This document shows, piece by piece, positions 11,986 to 22,873 of a stretch of 64,000 bases of DNA. The notes beneath the pieces were generated by a model. The model was not told the DNA's origin, did no database searches, and was given only the letters and a program-made list of their open reading frames with translations. The DNA comes from Moniliophthora roreri. Taxonomy: Eukaryota > Basidiomycota > Agaricomycetes > Agaricales > Marasmiaceae. The stretch lies in contig LATX02000123.1 in assembly GCA_001466705.2 (NCBI GenBank), positions 558,001 through 622,000 of the forward strand, written 5' to 3'. Position 1 is the stretch's first letter. Each line of letters begins with the position of its first letter. The position numbers and the translations under genes are program-made.

Positions 11986-12344
11986 TTGCCCCTTTTCTTA
12001 TTGATATTTATATGGACGAACTTTCTGCGTGTAGCATTATTTCATGGTTCTCTTCTCGTGTCTATACGCAGTAATCTGTAGCAGGTTTGATATTAATCCA
12101 GCAGTATTTACTTGTAATGCGATATAGTTCATACTTACCTTTTATGATACTCAAAAATGCTCGCTCAGTAATCAGGCAGCATTATATACCATTTCTTTCG
12201 AATGATAATTCACGAGACTGACGAGTACATGGTTGAGATGCTTGAATAAATGATCAGTGGCTGCAGGGACATTTTATTATCAGTACGATGAACAAAAGAT
12301 GGATGAATTGCCACTTCTTGCCTCATGTAGGGAACAAGCCCTCC
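11986..12344. other. convergent 3' flanks
   Basis: Shared downstream sequence between the HMG-box gene (+) and the glyoxalase-like gene (-). It is AT-rich and no gene is seen. Confidence 0.6.
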
Positions 12345-13365
12345 TCAGGCCTTAATCCACCTAATTTTGCCGTAGGGTGTTACGGCGACACTCTTGTTCG
12401 GCATTTTCTCTACATGTATTCCGATTTCAGAAATGACGGTGTCGAGGCTAAGAGATGCATCTTCCTCCAATATTAAGCGGCACGGTTTATCATCCTTTCC
12501 ATGCAACGTCGTCAAGTTCCATTCGAGACGTGAGCCGGGGGAAGCAGCTGGGCCTTCGCCCACAACAAAAGTGATTTGGCGTGTCAGTTTTTTTATCTCG
12601 GCCAACCCGCTAACAAGATGGACGTGTGCGATGCCTTTCGCCGAGGATGGATGTATAGTATTTGAAGGAGGTTCGGCGGGGACCTAAGGAGACTCAGAAG
12701 GCAGTCACGCAGGGACAAAACGGGGAAACGTACTCTCAATGAGCGATCAGTTACATCCCCGCAGAAGAACGGCAAAACGCCAGTTCTCTCAGTAGGTGGT
12801 GCAGTAATGAGCCACTTCAACACTATCCCGTCAGGTCTCGTCCTCCCACCACTCTGCTCAGCAGCGTAAAAGTCGCCGTGGTCCCCCGCTCTTGCGCGAT
12901 TGTTGATAATATCGGATATTCGACATGTTTCTGAGCCGTTTCCCAAGAAAGCATAGTCAATCCAGCCTGGAGATTTGTTTGCCCATCTATGATTGTCCCG
13001 TTTCTGACGTTCCGGAGAACCAGGTGGGTAGGAAGACGGGGGATGTACGAAGGATATCAATTCGAGGTAAACCCCGTCCTGCAGGACCTAGTTACAAGGC
13101 TGATCAGTGCATGTATTCGCTATGGATACTCGACCTACCACGAGCGCATTTTCTGTCAACCCATCAGCATGTTTTCCACCAGGGAGAACACTGTAGTCAA
13201 GGTATTTTATACCAGTGACAAATCCCGATTGAGGTTCTCGTGAGAATGTCGTACTTACTTGAAGCCCAAATCTCTGAACTGCCTTGCGGTTTCCTCGACA
13301 GATCCTGGTGGTGTTAGATGAACGATGTGATCCAGTATATTTGTAGAAGTAGATTCGGAAGCCAT
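12345..13365 (-). CDS. glyoxalase-like domain protein
   Basis: Four exons on the minus strand (13365-13259, 13190-13139, 13078-12734, 12683-12345) join in phase to 280 aa. The start reads MASESTSTNILDHIVHLTPPG, the vicinal-oxygen-chelate-type N-terminus of glyoxalase-like (Glyoxalase_3, PF13468-like) proteins. It is followed by LPGGKHADGLTENALV and then DGVYLELISFVHPP, the usual order in this family. His14 and the Glu in YLELI are the likely metal-site positions. There is no signal peptide, so it is probably cytosolic. The substrate is unknown; members of this fungal family are mostly uncharacterised. The gene converges on the HMG-box gene and is divergent from the S10 carboxypeptidase, sharing a promoter region of about 110 bp. 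Confidence 0.83.
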
Positions 13366-13473
13366 AGTGGTGAGCAGGTTGAAGGCAAGCTTTTATCTTA
13401 TCTACCCGATTTGTTATCGTGCAGTGACGCGCCCACGCAGCAACCATACCGGAGACCCTGATACTCAACCATC

Positions 13474-15495
13474 ATGAAGTCGTCTCTACTACTGCCATTG
13501 CTATCTCTATCTATTGCATTAGCATCACCTACTCCAGAACAGCATATTCTGGGGAACATAGAGGTCCCTCTGGACCATCTCAGGGATAATGCTGCCGAAT
13601 TCCTGGACGAAGCCAAGGCAGCTATCCTCCGTGGAAAGACCAACATGGAGAAGTGGTACCATGACGGAAAGGAATATATCAAGCAGAATGACCTGCTCTG
13701 TACGTTTGCTATCACCCTTGAACGTTATGTTTACTGATGAACGGACCTTCTCTCAGACGAGTTCGTATCGCACCCCTCTTTCAGTGAGCACCAACTTCGT
13801 GTCACTGAGCCGAAACTCTGCGATCCACAAGTCAAGCAATACTCTGGTTATCTCGATATATCTCAAACCAAGCACTTGTTTTTCTGGTGAGCGCTAAAGC
13901 CCCCTGTCGTCCCGGGGCCTACTTTCTTACACCCGGGACAGGTTCTTTGAGTCCCGCACAGCACCCAAGGATGCACCACTTATACTGTGGCTCAATGGCG
14001 GCCCTGGCTGTGCCTCAACCGCAGGTTTGATGCAAGTTTTTTTGGACGGTCCTTTTTTTTGGTGTAATGAAGGTCTGACGTTCCAAAAGGTTCGAACTCG
14101 GCCCTTGTAGGATTTCCAGCGACGGTCACAACACAACCTACAACCCTTACAGTTGGAATAAGCACGCCAACATCATATTCCTCGACCAACCAGTTCAGGT
14201 CGGATACTCCTATGACGAAGAAGGCAACACTGTGAACACCAGTCCAATCGCAGGAAGGGATGTGTACGCATTCCTCGAACTCTTCCTCAACCGATTCCCA
14301 GAGTATTCGGCCCAACCATTCCATATTGCTGCGGAGAGTTACGGCGGTACCTATGCTCCAAACATTGCCAATGTTGTGTACAAGCAGAATAAACAGCTCT
14401 CCGTTAACCCCAATCCCCAACTCAAGCACATTAACCTCGCTTCGGTTATTCTGGCCAATGGTCTTACTGACCCCAAGATCCAGTACGGCTCTATCGCCGA
14501 CTACGTTTGTGATGGACCCTATCCCATCTATGATGACCCCGAAGGACCTCAGTGCGCTGCTTTACGAACCAAGATTCCTACCTGCCAGCGTTTGATCGGC
14601 TCTTGTTACGACTACGGCTCCCGCTTCACTTGCGTCCCTGCTGTGCTTTACTGCAACTCGCAGCTCATGGGACCTTTGATGCGTACGTCTTCCCTCAAGG
14701 TTGCATTATAGTATACTCACGGTCTCATCAGAAACTGGACTCAACCCATATGACGTTCGCAAGAAATGTGATCGCGCCAAGGACGGTAACTTGTGCTACA
14801 AGCAAATGGAATGGATTGAGGTTTGGATGAACGACCCCAAGAACAAGGCTGCTTTGGGTGCCGATCCTAACCGCAAATTTGAATCATGCAACATGGAGGT
14901 CAATCAAGCATTCACCATGCAGGGTGATGGTATGCACAACAGTGCCCTGCTCCTGCCCGACCTGATCAATGATGGTATTCGTCTCCTTGTTTACGCTGGA
15001 AATGCTGGTACGTGTTGCTGGCGCTCTATCCTGCATCCGTACTGAGTAGACAATATAGATATGATGTGCAACTTCATTGTGAGTAGTTTGGGTGATGTCA
15101 TGGGCACAGTATGAACGCATCTTCGTAGGGTAACGAACGCTGGGTCGAGGAAATGGATACGAAATTCAAGGATGAATTCTCCAAGGCCAAGTCCATTCCT
15201 TGGGTCGATATTTCTACTGGTCGCCAGGCTGGTGAAGTTCGCAGTGCTGGAGGTGCTGGATTCACGGGCGGAAACATTACGTTTGTGCAGGTATACGAGG
15301 CAGGGTGAGTTTTGGTGATTGACTTGATGAATGATTTAAAGAGCTTTCGAATAGACACATGGTCCCCTATGATCAACCTTCTGCAGCATTGGTGAGTAAA
15401 TATTCCCTCTTATTTTCGGATTAGATACTGATACGTGGCCTCAGGATATGATTACTCGTTGGATTGCGGATGTACCTTTGTCATTGACTGACTGA
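13474..15495 (+). CDS. secreted serine carboxypeptidase, S10 family (copy 1)
   Basis: Nine exons (13474-13699, 13757-13886, 13942-14031, 14090-14682, 14732-15007, 15059-15078, 15129-15304, 15355-15391, 15445-15495) give 532 aa. A signal peptide ([19 protein letters not shown]) precedes a propeptide, then the S10 core: [18 protein letters not shown], and the nucleophile motif AESYGG (Ser232). Asp439 is encoded across an intron and lies on a 20-nt exon. His505 is in GHMVPYDQP. All three catalytic residues are present. The enzyme trims C-terminal residues from peptides, probably in the vacuole or outside the cell. Intron 3 (14032-14089) has a GCAAGT donor; without it the GLM-FELGPC block cannot be joined. 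A second copy lies at 30459-32315 with the same exon plan but no intron 3. Confidence 0.93.
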
Positions 15496-16090
15496 TATCC
15501 CTTGGAATTTGGAATCGGATGTTCTGCCATATATGTGGTTATAACCATATACATAGTTCATTCCACAGGCCTCTCTAATTGGTCATTGCTATTCATTGTA
15601 CAACGTAGACATAATATACTAAGGATTCCACCATCTCATCTGAGGAGCTCGGAACACGAAGCCTGCAACGGCGTTTTCCAGAGCTTTCAATACACTGGAA
15701 CATTCGAGGCACTGGGTGTGTGCATGCTTAAGGACATATAAGTGGAACCGGGAATATATAGCCATCTATTTATTTAAGTTGAGGATTTGAGTCGCTAAAA
15801 TTCCCTTTTCATAATTCTCCTAGCTTGTCAAACATATACAAACGATATACCAGAGTCAAGTCAACACGCGCACTCCTCGGAGATTTAAGTACAATAGTTC
15901 AATTTACTCGGTTCATATCGCAGGAAGTCCGTGGTTTCCGCTGCTGATGATACAACAAAAAAAAAGCATAACTTATTATATCCATCCAATGTTCATTGTC
16001 CGAAGAGTTCAGTAACAAATTCGCATCCTCTTCCGAGCCGGTTAGCGTCGTCGCGGCACAGTGAAAGAGGCATGTGCTTACAAGATCATA
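15496..16090. other. convergent intergenic region
   Basis: 3' flanks of the S10 gene (+) and the first cerato-platanin gene (-). No gene or repeat recognised. Confidence 0.6.
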
Positions 16091-16583
16091 TCACAACCCA
16101 CAAGCAGACGCATTGACCTGTCTAGAAGTGACCTCAACCCTTCCAAACTCGACAGCGTGTCCGTTGGTCAGCTCGTCCATCGCCGCCTGAGCGAGGTTGA
16201 ATCCAGCACCAGCGACATCAATAGCCGTAATGTTAATGCTCTTCGCAATTCCGGATGAGTTTCTGTATGTGACCTCCCAACAGGTTCCTATAAGGCATTT
16301 TCAGTATAGCAAGTTTCCCAATTGACAGCATCTCTCGTTTACCACATGCAGAAGAGTTCCATCCTGTTATTGCTTGAGCTGCACCGATGCGTGGAAAGCT
16401 GGGTAACGAGCCGAATGTGGTGAAATTACGAGTAAGCAGTCCGTTACGCCCATCAGAACACGCTACAGTGGCTAGTGAACGGCCGCGATCATCATAAACA
16501 GTATCGTAGGCGAGAGTGACTGCAGATGTATGCAGTGGTAAGAGGGCGAGGACGAGGGAAGTAAGGAGAGCTGGCACTTTCAT
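16091..16583 (-). CDS. cerato-platanin (copy 1)
   Basis: Two exons on the minus strand (16583-16343, 16287-16091) give 145 aa. The signal peptide is MKVPALLTSLVLALLPLHTSA. The mature part has the cerato-platanin order: VTLAYDTVYDD, VACSDGRNGL, FTTFGSLPSFPRIG, WNSSACGTCW, ITAIDVAGAGFNLAQAAMD and a terminal CGL. Four cysteines are present, matching the two conserved disulphides. Family members are small secreted double-psi beta-barrel proteins, related to expansins, that bind chitin or loosen polysaccharides and can act as surface proteins or elicitors. The intron (16342-16288) splits the second cysteine region. A longer in-frame ATG upstream exists, but this start gives the signal peptide. A TATA-like TTTTAAAG lies about 55 bp upstream. 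Confidence 0.92.
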
Positions 16584-17759
16584 TTTGACGAGAGTATTCA
16601 AGAGCAGGATTGAGTATGGGTTTTTGCCACTCGAGCCTTTAAAACCATTCGAACCTCGTGGACATGGAGTTCTGTCGAAGTCTGCTATCATCATTCTTCA
16701 AGTTTCAAGTTTCAGAGTAGGTCATCAGCTGGTACGGACCCAAAGACCTATGAAAAGGGAACTATATCTCTGCGCCATCCGACGATGGCCCGACTTGACG
16801 TTTCAATAGTCACGGGTGGTGAGGACAGCATGTTTCTTTGATCTTCTTCGGCCTATAAACACCTTCGTAGGATCCAACTGTGGCGTGTCTTGACTTGTCA
16901 TCCGAATAGCTTGAAGATGCTTTCTGCTCGATGAATGATGCCGACTGTCTGCCCGCAGGATTGAAGTTCGTACTGCACTAACTATAGTGATGAGCATCGT
17001 TTGAACCTGCATAACTTGAGTGATCAATTTTTAGTACACTCACCTTGATATAAGAATCATCTCAACGCATGCAAACAATGCACAACTGCATCCAGATTTT
17101 CGCCTCTTCCCCAGAGTTCAAGATATTCCTAAGAGCGGTCAAACGAAGCTTAAAACGCGATGAGAGGTAAAGATGGCCTTTCGGAGCAAGCTAGGTCCCA
17201 TGGTCCATGTAGAATCCAGCACGCTATGGACAGCTATAGGCCTACAATATATATGGATTGAATGGAACAAATGCCGGTATCAGCCCGTGGTAGCCGGCAG
17301 CACGTCATGACCAGACTCAGTGTCAAGGCTGTGTTGTGGGTAAGCGCGTTCCTGCTTTTCGGAGTCCTCTAGGCTCTCAGCTCTCAGCCCTCAAGTACCT
17401 CCAACACTCAGCCTTGTAACACCGCCGAAGCCCCAGACCACCATCTACATCATCTGATAGACTATTCAACTCAAACTATGATTCTATGATGCTCGACTCG
17501 TAGTTGGTAAGTGCTTGATATAATACTTTTTGATCTGTCGCCGACGATATCGTACTAAATTTAAATTCTTATCATAGGTATCCTGCAACGGGTTTGACGC
17601 GCTGCGGGTGCGGGCCTTTGGTGTTTTCCCTATCTTCGAGTCGGGTGCGTTACGCAAGCAATATAATTATCGATTCTCTTTCTCATATGACCTTTCCTGT
17701 CTGCCTCGAAATGGAACTAGGATTGCCACCATGTTATATTTAAATGACCATCCATGTGA
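16584..17759. other. divergent intergenic region, 1.2 kb
   Basis: This lies between cerato-platanin copy 1 (-) and the amino-acid transporter (+) and presumably holds both promoters. A 74-codon minus-strand frame at 16803-17027 has no recognisable relatives and no clear start context. Confidence 0.5.
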
Positions 17760-19956
17760 ATGAAAGCGTTGAATACTTCACCACCCCGCGACATGTCCTC
17801 GTCCTCTCAAGAAAAGCACGAAAAGGTTCCTATTGAAGATGAAGCGTCGCCTGGATCAATCCTATCCACAACGCCAGGTACCCACTATTCTGGGGATTTA
17901 CGACCTTTGTACTCACCTATTGGTCCTCAGAATCGGAGCCAACCCTTCGTGAATACATCCGACTGGCTGCTCTGTGCCGTTCAAGGGAGAAGGAAGGAGA
18001 TACGGTGGTCCCTGAGTGCGTTTTACTTCCTTTCCGCGTTCTCCGTCCTATTCATACTGGTCGAATGCAGGAATGCAGTTCCAGGAATTTTGGAAAGAAG
18101 TGGTGTAGATAAGGAAGAGCTCCTCGCTGCTCAGCGTGCTCTTCGTACAGCCACCTGGATTTCCGTCTTCTACCTGATCACGACAGACATCTTGGGGCCG
18201 TTCAATGCACCCTTTGCCTTTTCGCAAGTGGGGTATGTGCCGGGAACGATCTTGTATGTCGTCAGTAAGTCACACGAATCCCATGCCATCCCAGCTTCCT
18301 AACCCTGCACAGTGGGAGCCGTCGCATGTTACACTGGGCTGATTCTCTCACATCTATTTTGTAAATTGGACTCGGTCCAGTACCCTGTGAGAACGTATGC
18401 CGATCTTGGGGGTAGGATTCTCGGGAATTGGTTCAAGCATTTGTGCACTGCGTTGCAGTCACTGCAGTTAATTGTCAATGTGAGTATCTGCAATTATCTG
18501 GAGATCCCCTTAGGGCTGAGCGAGCACCCATAGGTCGGTACTATCTGCCTCTCGAATGGTCAAGCAGTAGAGCAGCTCGCTGCGAACCACAAGATCTGCT
18601 TCTCGATTGCTATAGTAATTTGGGCTTTTGTGGGTATGATCATCGGCCAAATCAGAACTTTGAAGAACTATGGATGGCTCGCAAACTCGTAAGTGTATTA
18701 ATCCTCATGGCTTGGTGCTCATCTCACTTTGTTATATCAGCGCTGTCTGGCTAAATCTTCTTATCATATTTACATCCATGGGCTTTGTTGCTCACTCTCC
18801 TCCGAATTTCGCGTCCGCTCAAGCTTCATTTGGTGTGGAGCCCGGCCCAGTGATGACATCCGCTTTTGTTTCTCTGCCATTGTTCGCAAAAGTATGTATT
18901 TGTCCGTAATTCAGTTCCCAGTCCATTTTTGACGTTATCCGTGACACAGGTCAATGGTATTATGAACATGGTCTTCGCATATGGCGGAGCTATGATATTC
19001 CCTGAATTCATGGCAGAGATGAGAAGACCTATGGATTTTTGGAAAGGCATGGTGCGTTGATGTTATTCGTAATAGGGCATGAAACTGAGGTATTCTTGGA
19101 AGGTTTGCGCCCAACTTCTTATCTCGACCGTCTACCTTCTGTACGGTATCTTCGTTTACTCATTCCAAGGCCAGTTTACCTTGGGGTTGGCCTTTCAGGG
19201 TGTAAGCAAGCAGTCGTGGCAGGATGTAGGAAATGTCCTTGCGTTGATAACAGGTATCATCGCAGCGGGGTTGTACGGAAACATTGGCATCAGTTCGTGT
19301 TCACTAGCTCTCTCAATTTGACTGAGTAACACACAGCGTACTGTATAGAAGTGGCATACTACCAGATCGTCGAGGGATGGCTCAAAGGACCGCCATTCAT
19401 GAGTCGAAGGGGAAAGATGTTATGGCCAAGTGAGTGACATGACCCAAGCGTTGTAACTACATTTTCATGAGGATGTAGTTGTGGTCGTGCTGTACTGGTC
19501 CCTCGCGTTCATTGTCGGATCTGCGATTCCACAAGTGCAAACCATCTCCGGACTCATTGCAGCGATATGTATCATGCAATTCACTTATACATTCCCCCCG
19601 CTTCTCCTTCTTGGATACCAGATTCGTGTTTTCGCAGAAGGATACGGTGACCATGTCGCCACACGAAATCCGAACGAGCCGAGGGACGATGATCCAGGCG
19701 ATACATGGCGGAACTTGTCGCGCTGGAAGCGGGGACTTTTTGGCGGCGGAAATGGGTATTTCAACCTGTTTAATCTCATCCTGTTTTTAGGAAGTGCATC
19801 CATGGCGTGCTTGGGTGAGCTTTCTGTCTTTTTGCCACTTGGGTTTATTTAGCATAACTTATCTGACTCCCAGGAATGTATGGGTCCGGTACGTCGATCC
19901 GAGAGACGTTCAAGCATGGCGCAGCCACATCCTTTGGGTGTAAATCTCCTGTGTAG
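17760..19956 (+). CDS. amino-acid transporter, AAAP family (Aa_trans)
   Basis: Nine exons (17760-18264, 18313-18479, 18534-18688, 18741-18891, 18950-19051, 19103-19292, 19349-19429, 19479-19814, 19874-19956) give 589 aa. About 110 N-terminal residues are cytosolic and Ser/Pro-rich. They are followed by roughly 11 hydrophobic segments: GYVPGTILYVV, MGAVACYTGLILSHLF, a long one around NVGTICLSNG, FSIAIVIWAFVGMIIG and others. The block KVNGIMNMVFAYGGAMIFPEFMAEMRRP is a hallmark of fungal Aa_trans proteins. These permeases move neutral amino acids with protons across the plasma or vacuolar membrane. The position among peptidase genes suggests uptake of their products, which is inference. A second in-frame ATG 33 nt downstream is an alternative start. 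For exon 6 I preferred the acceptor at 19102 because it gives the usual WKGM-CAQ join. Confidence 0.87.
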
Positions 19957-20230
19957 ATCGTGAATTGACATTCAATGTACCAATATGAAGGGTTTATAGA
20001 ACTGGGTATCTATCGTTCTGCCATGTCAAGCCCGCATTGTAGGTGTCCGATCCACTGCCTGAGGAAGTCGATGAATCGCGTCAATGAGGCGAGGTCTCTC
20101 ACCAGTGCACGACTAATCCGAGGCTACCGTTCCATCCTTATAAAGTAAATATATACCCTAGCAGTGCAAAGGCCTCCATCCAGCGTCATAAATTAGCAAT
20201 TATTGGAAATCATTAGTAGTTTTTGCGCTT

Positions 20231-21587
20231 CTAGTCGAGTTCTTCGACGTTCTCCGAGAAATATTCGTGCGAGTCCGAGTTATCGATCGCTAATTCAGGG
20301 GACTCTGCAGCGAGCTCCATGGCAGGTCCTCGTGTATAGGCATGATCCCCAGTGCCAGCGATGATTTGGAAATGTAGTGCTTCATGGACAAGAGTTCCTG
20401 CCTGATGGAGGCGTCAGTACCGGGATTATATATACAGGTGTAGAAACCACGAACCCTCGAGTCTGCACCTGTGGTATTGGTCTGCCAGAATGCATTGCAA
20501 AGGTTGATCGTTCCGAACCTGTAGAAAACCCGTGTGAGCATCACAGATTGTCAAAGGACGCCCACGTACTCGGTAGGATAGACGTAAGCAAATGTAGTGT
20601 TGCTTGAGCAATCATCTGGTCTGCATTCGTATGTATAATTCGTGTAGGGATGTTTCAAGAGATTTGCATAGTGGGTGGTAACATTGTCGTGGCGCTGCTG
20701 GGTGAAATTGCCAAACCACGTCTCATAGCGAGGTGTACCGGTCTCGTTCTGCTTTGATAGATATCTGAAGAAAGCAAACTCAGTCAGCTGAATTTTTACA
20801 GTGGCCATGTTACTTACTCGTAAGAACTGTTGGTATAAGCCTGAGCAGCAATCGTCGCATTTAAGATTTGACTCTGCTGTTTCTCGGAACAGTTGCTATA
20901 TTCGATTCCTCCAGGAGAGCGCCTGACTGGTCGGGTGGCTCGGGCTTTGACGAGTTTGCCCGATACCTTGGATTTGAACCCGCGCTCGACTTTGGCCTCG
21001 ATGACCTTGAGCTTCTGAGTAGACTCGTCGAGATAGTGGAATGATTTGGCGGCGGTAATGTCGTAGGATCCTTCTCCTGCGTGAGTGAAGTCGTAGGCAG
21101 ATGACACTGCAATGTCGGACGAGGACATTAGCTCCGACATTATACTTCGGGCATTTCACGTACAATCATGTTCAACTTCCACTGGTTGACCCGGTTCAAG
21201 AACGGTGAACGTTCCGCTGGCAGCGCCGTTGTTCATAGACCATATAGGGCTGTACTTCATCCTCAGACCGTGGAAAGAAGGGCTGTCTCCCTTCTCGTTT
21301 TTAATATTGAACGTGTTGGCCGGTGCCTTGGATAAAAGAGACCGTGGATCATTCAAAAGCTTGATGGAGTCATTACCCGTGTTAGTTAGTGTAGCGACGA
21401 CCTTGAGATTGTGGACACCGTCGACATCCTGAGGACCTGGAATGCAAAGCTGTAGTCACTCAAGTTTTGAAAAGAAGCAGTACATACCGGAAACCCTCAG
21501 CGATAGACTTGGCTCGGCGGCAATAGCCGTTGCAGAGAGCAAAGCAACAGCTAAGGGAAGGAGAGACCGAATCGAGGAAGAAAGCAT
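20231..21587 (-). CDS. peptidyl-Lys metalloendopeptidase-like, M35 (copy A)
   Basis: Six exons on the minus strand (21587-21488, 21436-21164, 21106-20818, 20764-20570, 20518-20455, 20401-20231) give 363 aa. A signal peptide ends near ATAIAA. A propeptide with the VLEPGQPVEVEHD block follows. The mature catalytic domain holds NLCNAFW and HEALH (His313, Glu314, His317), and GTGD supplies the aspartate ligand (Asp326). This is the aspzincin arrangement of fungal Lys-N proteases, which cut before lysine. The segment after the aspartate reads HAYTRG where copy B and the family have IVYGQ, and the C-terminal tail is extended and acidic. It is probably active, perhaps with altered specificity. A TATAAAAG lies at 21628-21621. 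It converges on the transporter gene. Confidence 0.9.
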
Positions 21588-21620
21588 GGCTCTTGGGGTC
21601 AACCCACCTGGAGAGGTAGG

Positions 21621-21628
21621 CTTTTATA
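21621..21628 (-). promoter_or_regulatory. TATA box of M35 copy A
   Basis: TATAAAAG reads on the minus strand, 33 bases before the ATG at 21587. The same octamer precedes four other secreted-protein genes in the window. Confidence 0.6.
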
Positions 21629-22873
21629 CTATGTACCTAGGTCCGGGGCTAACGGTCGTTAGCGCAGTCTATGAAACACCGTGATGCAACGAACATTGTT
21701 GCTGAGCGCTGCTTGTCGCTAGAGTAGTACATAGCGCTCCAAGTTCCAATCATTTCCGGGCTCCACTGTCAGTGTTCGCCAAGGCGCCAAAGGTTGTAAC
21801 CTAGAAGTATTGTCTGAAATCATGTGCAGTAGGCTTGCCCATTGAAAGTATTTGCGATCTTATACGGTAGATGTAGGAGACGTGCAGTTGACAATCATTT
21901 TGCGACAGGAGCTTGAAGAGGGACAACACTTAAGCATCATGTTCGTGGAGTAAGGACATAGCATTCTACCGCCCGGGGTTGAGTATTACGGTCAATTCGG
22001 CCCAAGGCCTCATGTTTGGCACATGTGGAGCGTTTTTTGTTAAGGAGGAAGATGTAAGCAACCCGAGTCATCCTGCAGCATTGGTACGGCGGTCTGTTTT
22101 TTTTTCAAGGAGGGCCAGGGGCTCGAGTCGATCTGCTAGCATTTTCCTTTGATAGGTACGTCGACGCTTGGACAAGTGGTAGATTGGGTGTAGGTAGGCA
22201 CTTCCTGTGACTCGCTGAGTTCCTGCAAGAGTTGAGGCGGGGAATGTTTAGTGCACTGCGACATTACGGCGTAAATGAGTCTTGATTTCAGTGATTTCAG
22301 TACGCAAAAGTTGAGTCATGGTTTATTGCATCAGACAGCCAAGCGAAGTTTTCTTCCGGGCTGTGGGCGGCAGTAGCGATATTCGAATTTTGCATTGGCG
22401 AGGCCTCCACCATTGATACAGGCACAAAACTGCAAAAAAGAGTGTCACAGAATTGCTGTAGAATCGCCGTCAGGAAACCACAGATATCTTGGTCTCTGTG
22501 AGCCAAATATCGACCGAACAGCAGGCCTTCCTCTGCAATGCGGGAGTAGGATAAGCTTTCGCCGGTATGCCCTGATCCGCTATGGCAAAAGTTATTGGAG
22601 GAGCCGTGAGAATGGCGGATATATTGAGCAGTGCACGGACCGTCCATGGGAATTGGAAATTGTCATGCAATAAAGCCCTGATCCGTGCAGTTGTCCCGCA
22701 TTTCCTACCTTTTCCCCCCTTGATTCATCTCAATTTTCTCTAGTTCGTCTTAATTACAGGATTGCTCACAAAGCGTAGCTGGTACGTTTTTGTTGATATC
22801 GAAATAATGCAGGACTTGATCATACGAACTTAGGTCACTCCGAGGAATGTGAAGAATCCTGTCGATAGTCACG
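21629..22873. other. divergent intergenic region, 1.2 kb
   Basis: Upstream regions of M35 copy A (-) and the ABC transporter (+). The 116-codon minus frame at 22297-22647 shows no family features. A T9 run lies at about 22096. Confidence 0.55.

Noticed and set aside
16803..17027. 74-codon minus-strand frame as a small gene
   Set aside because: No signal peptide, motif or splice support.
22297..22647. 116-codon minus-strand open frame between M35 copy A and the ABC gene
   Set aside because: No recognisable motif; overlapping frames on the other strand are equally open.
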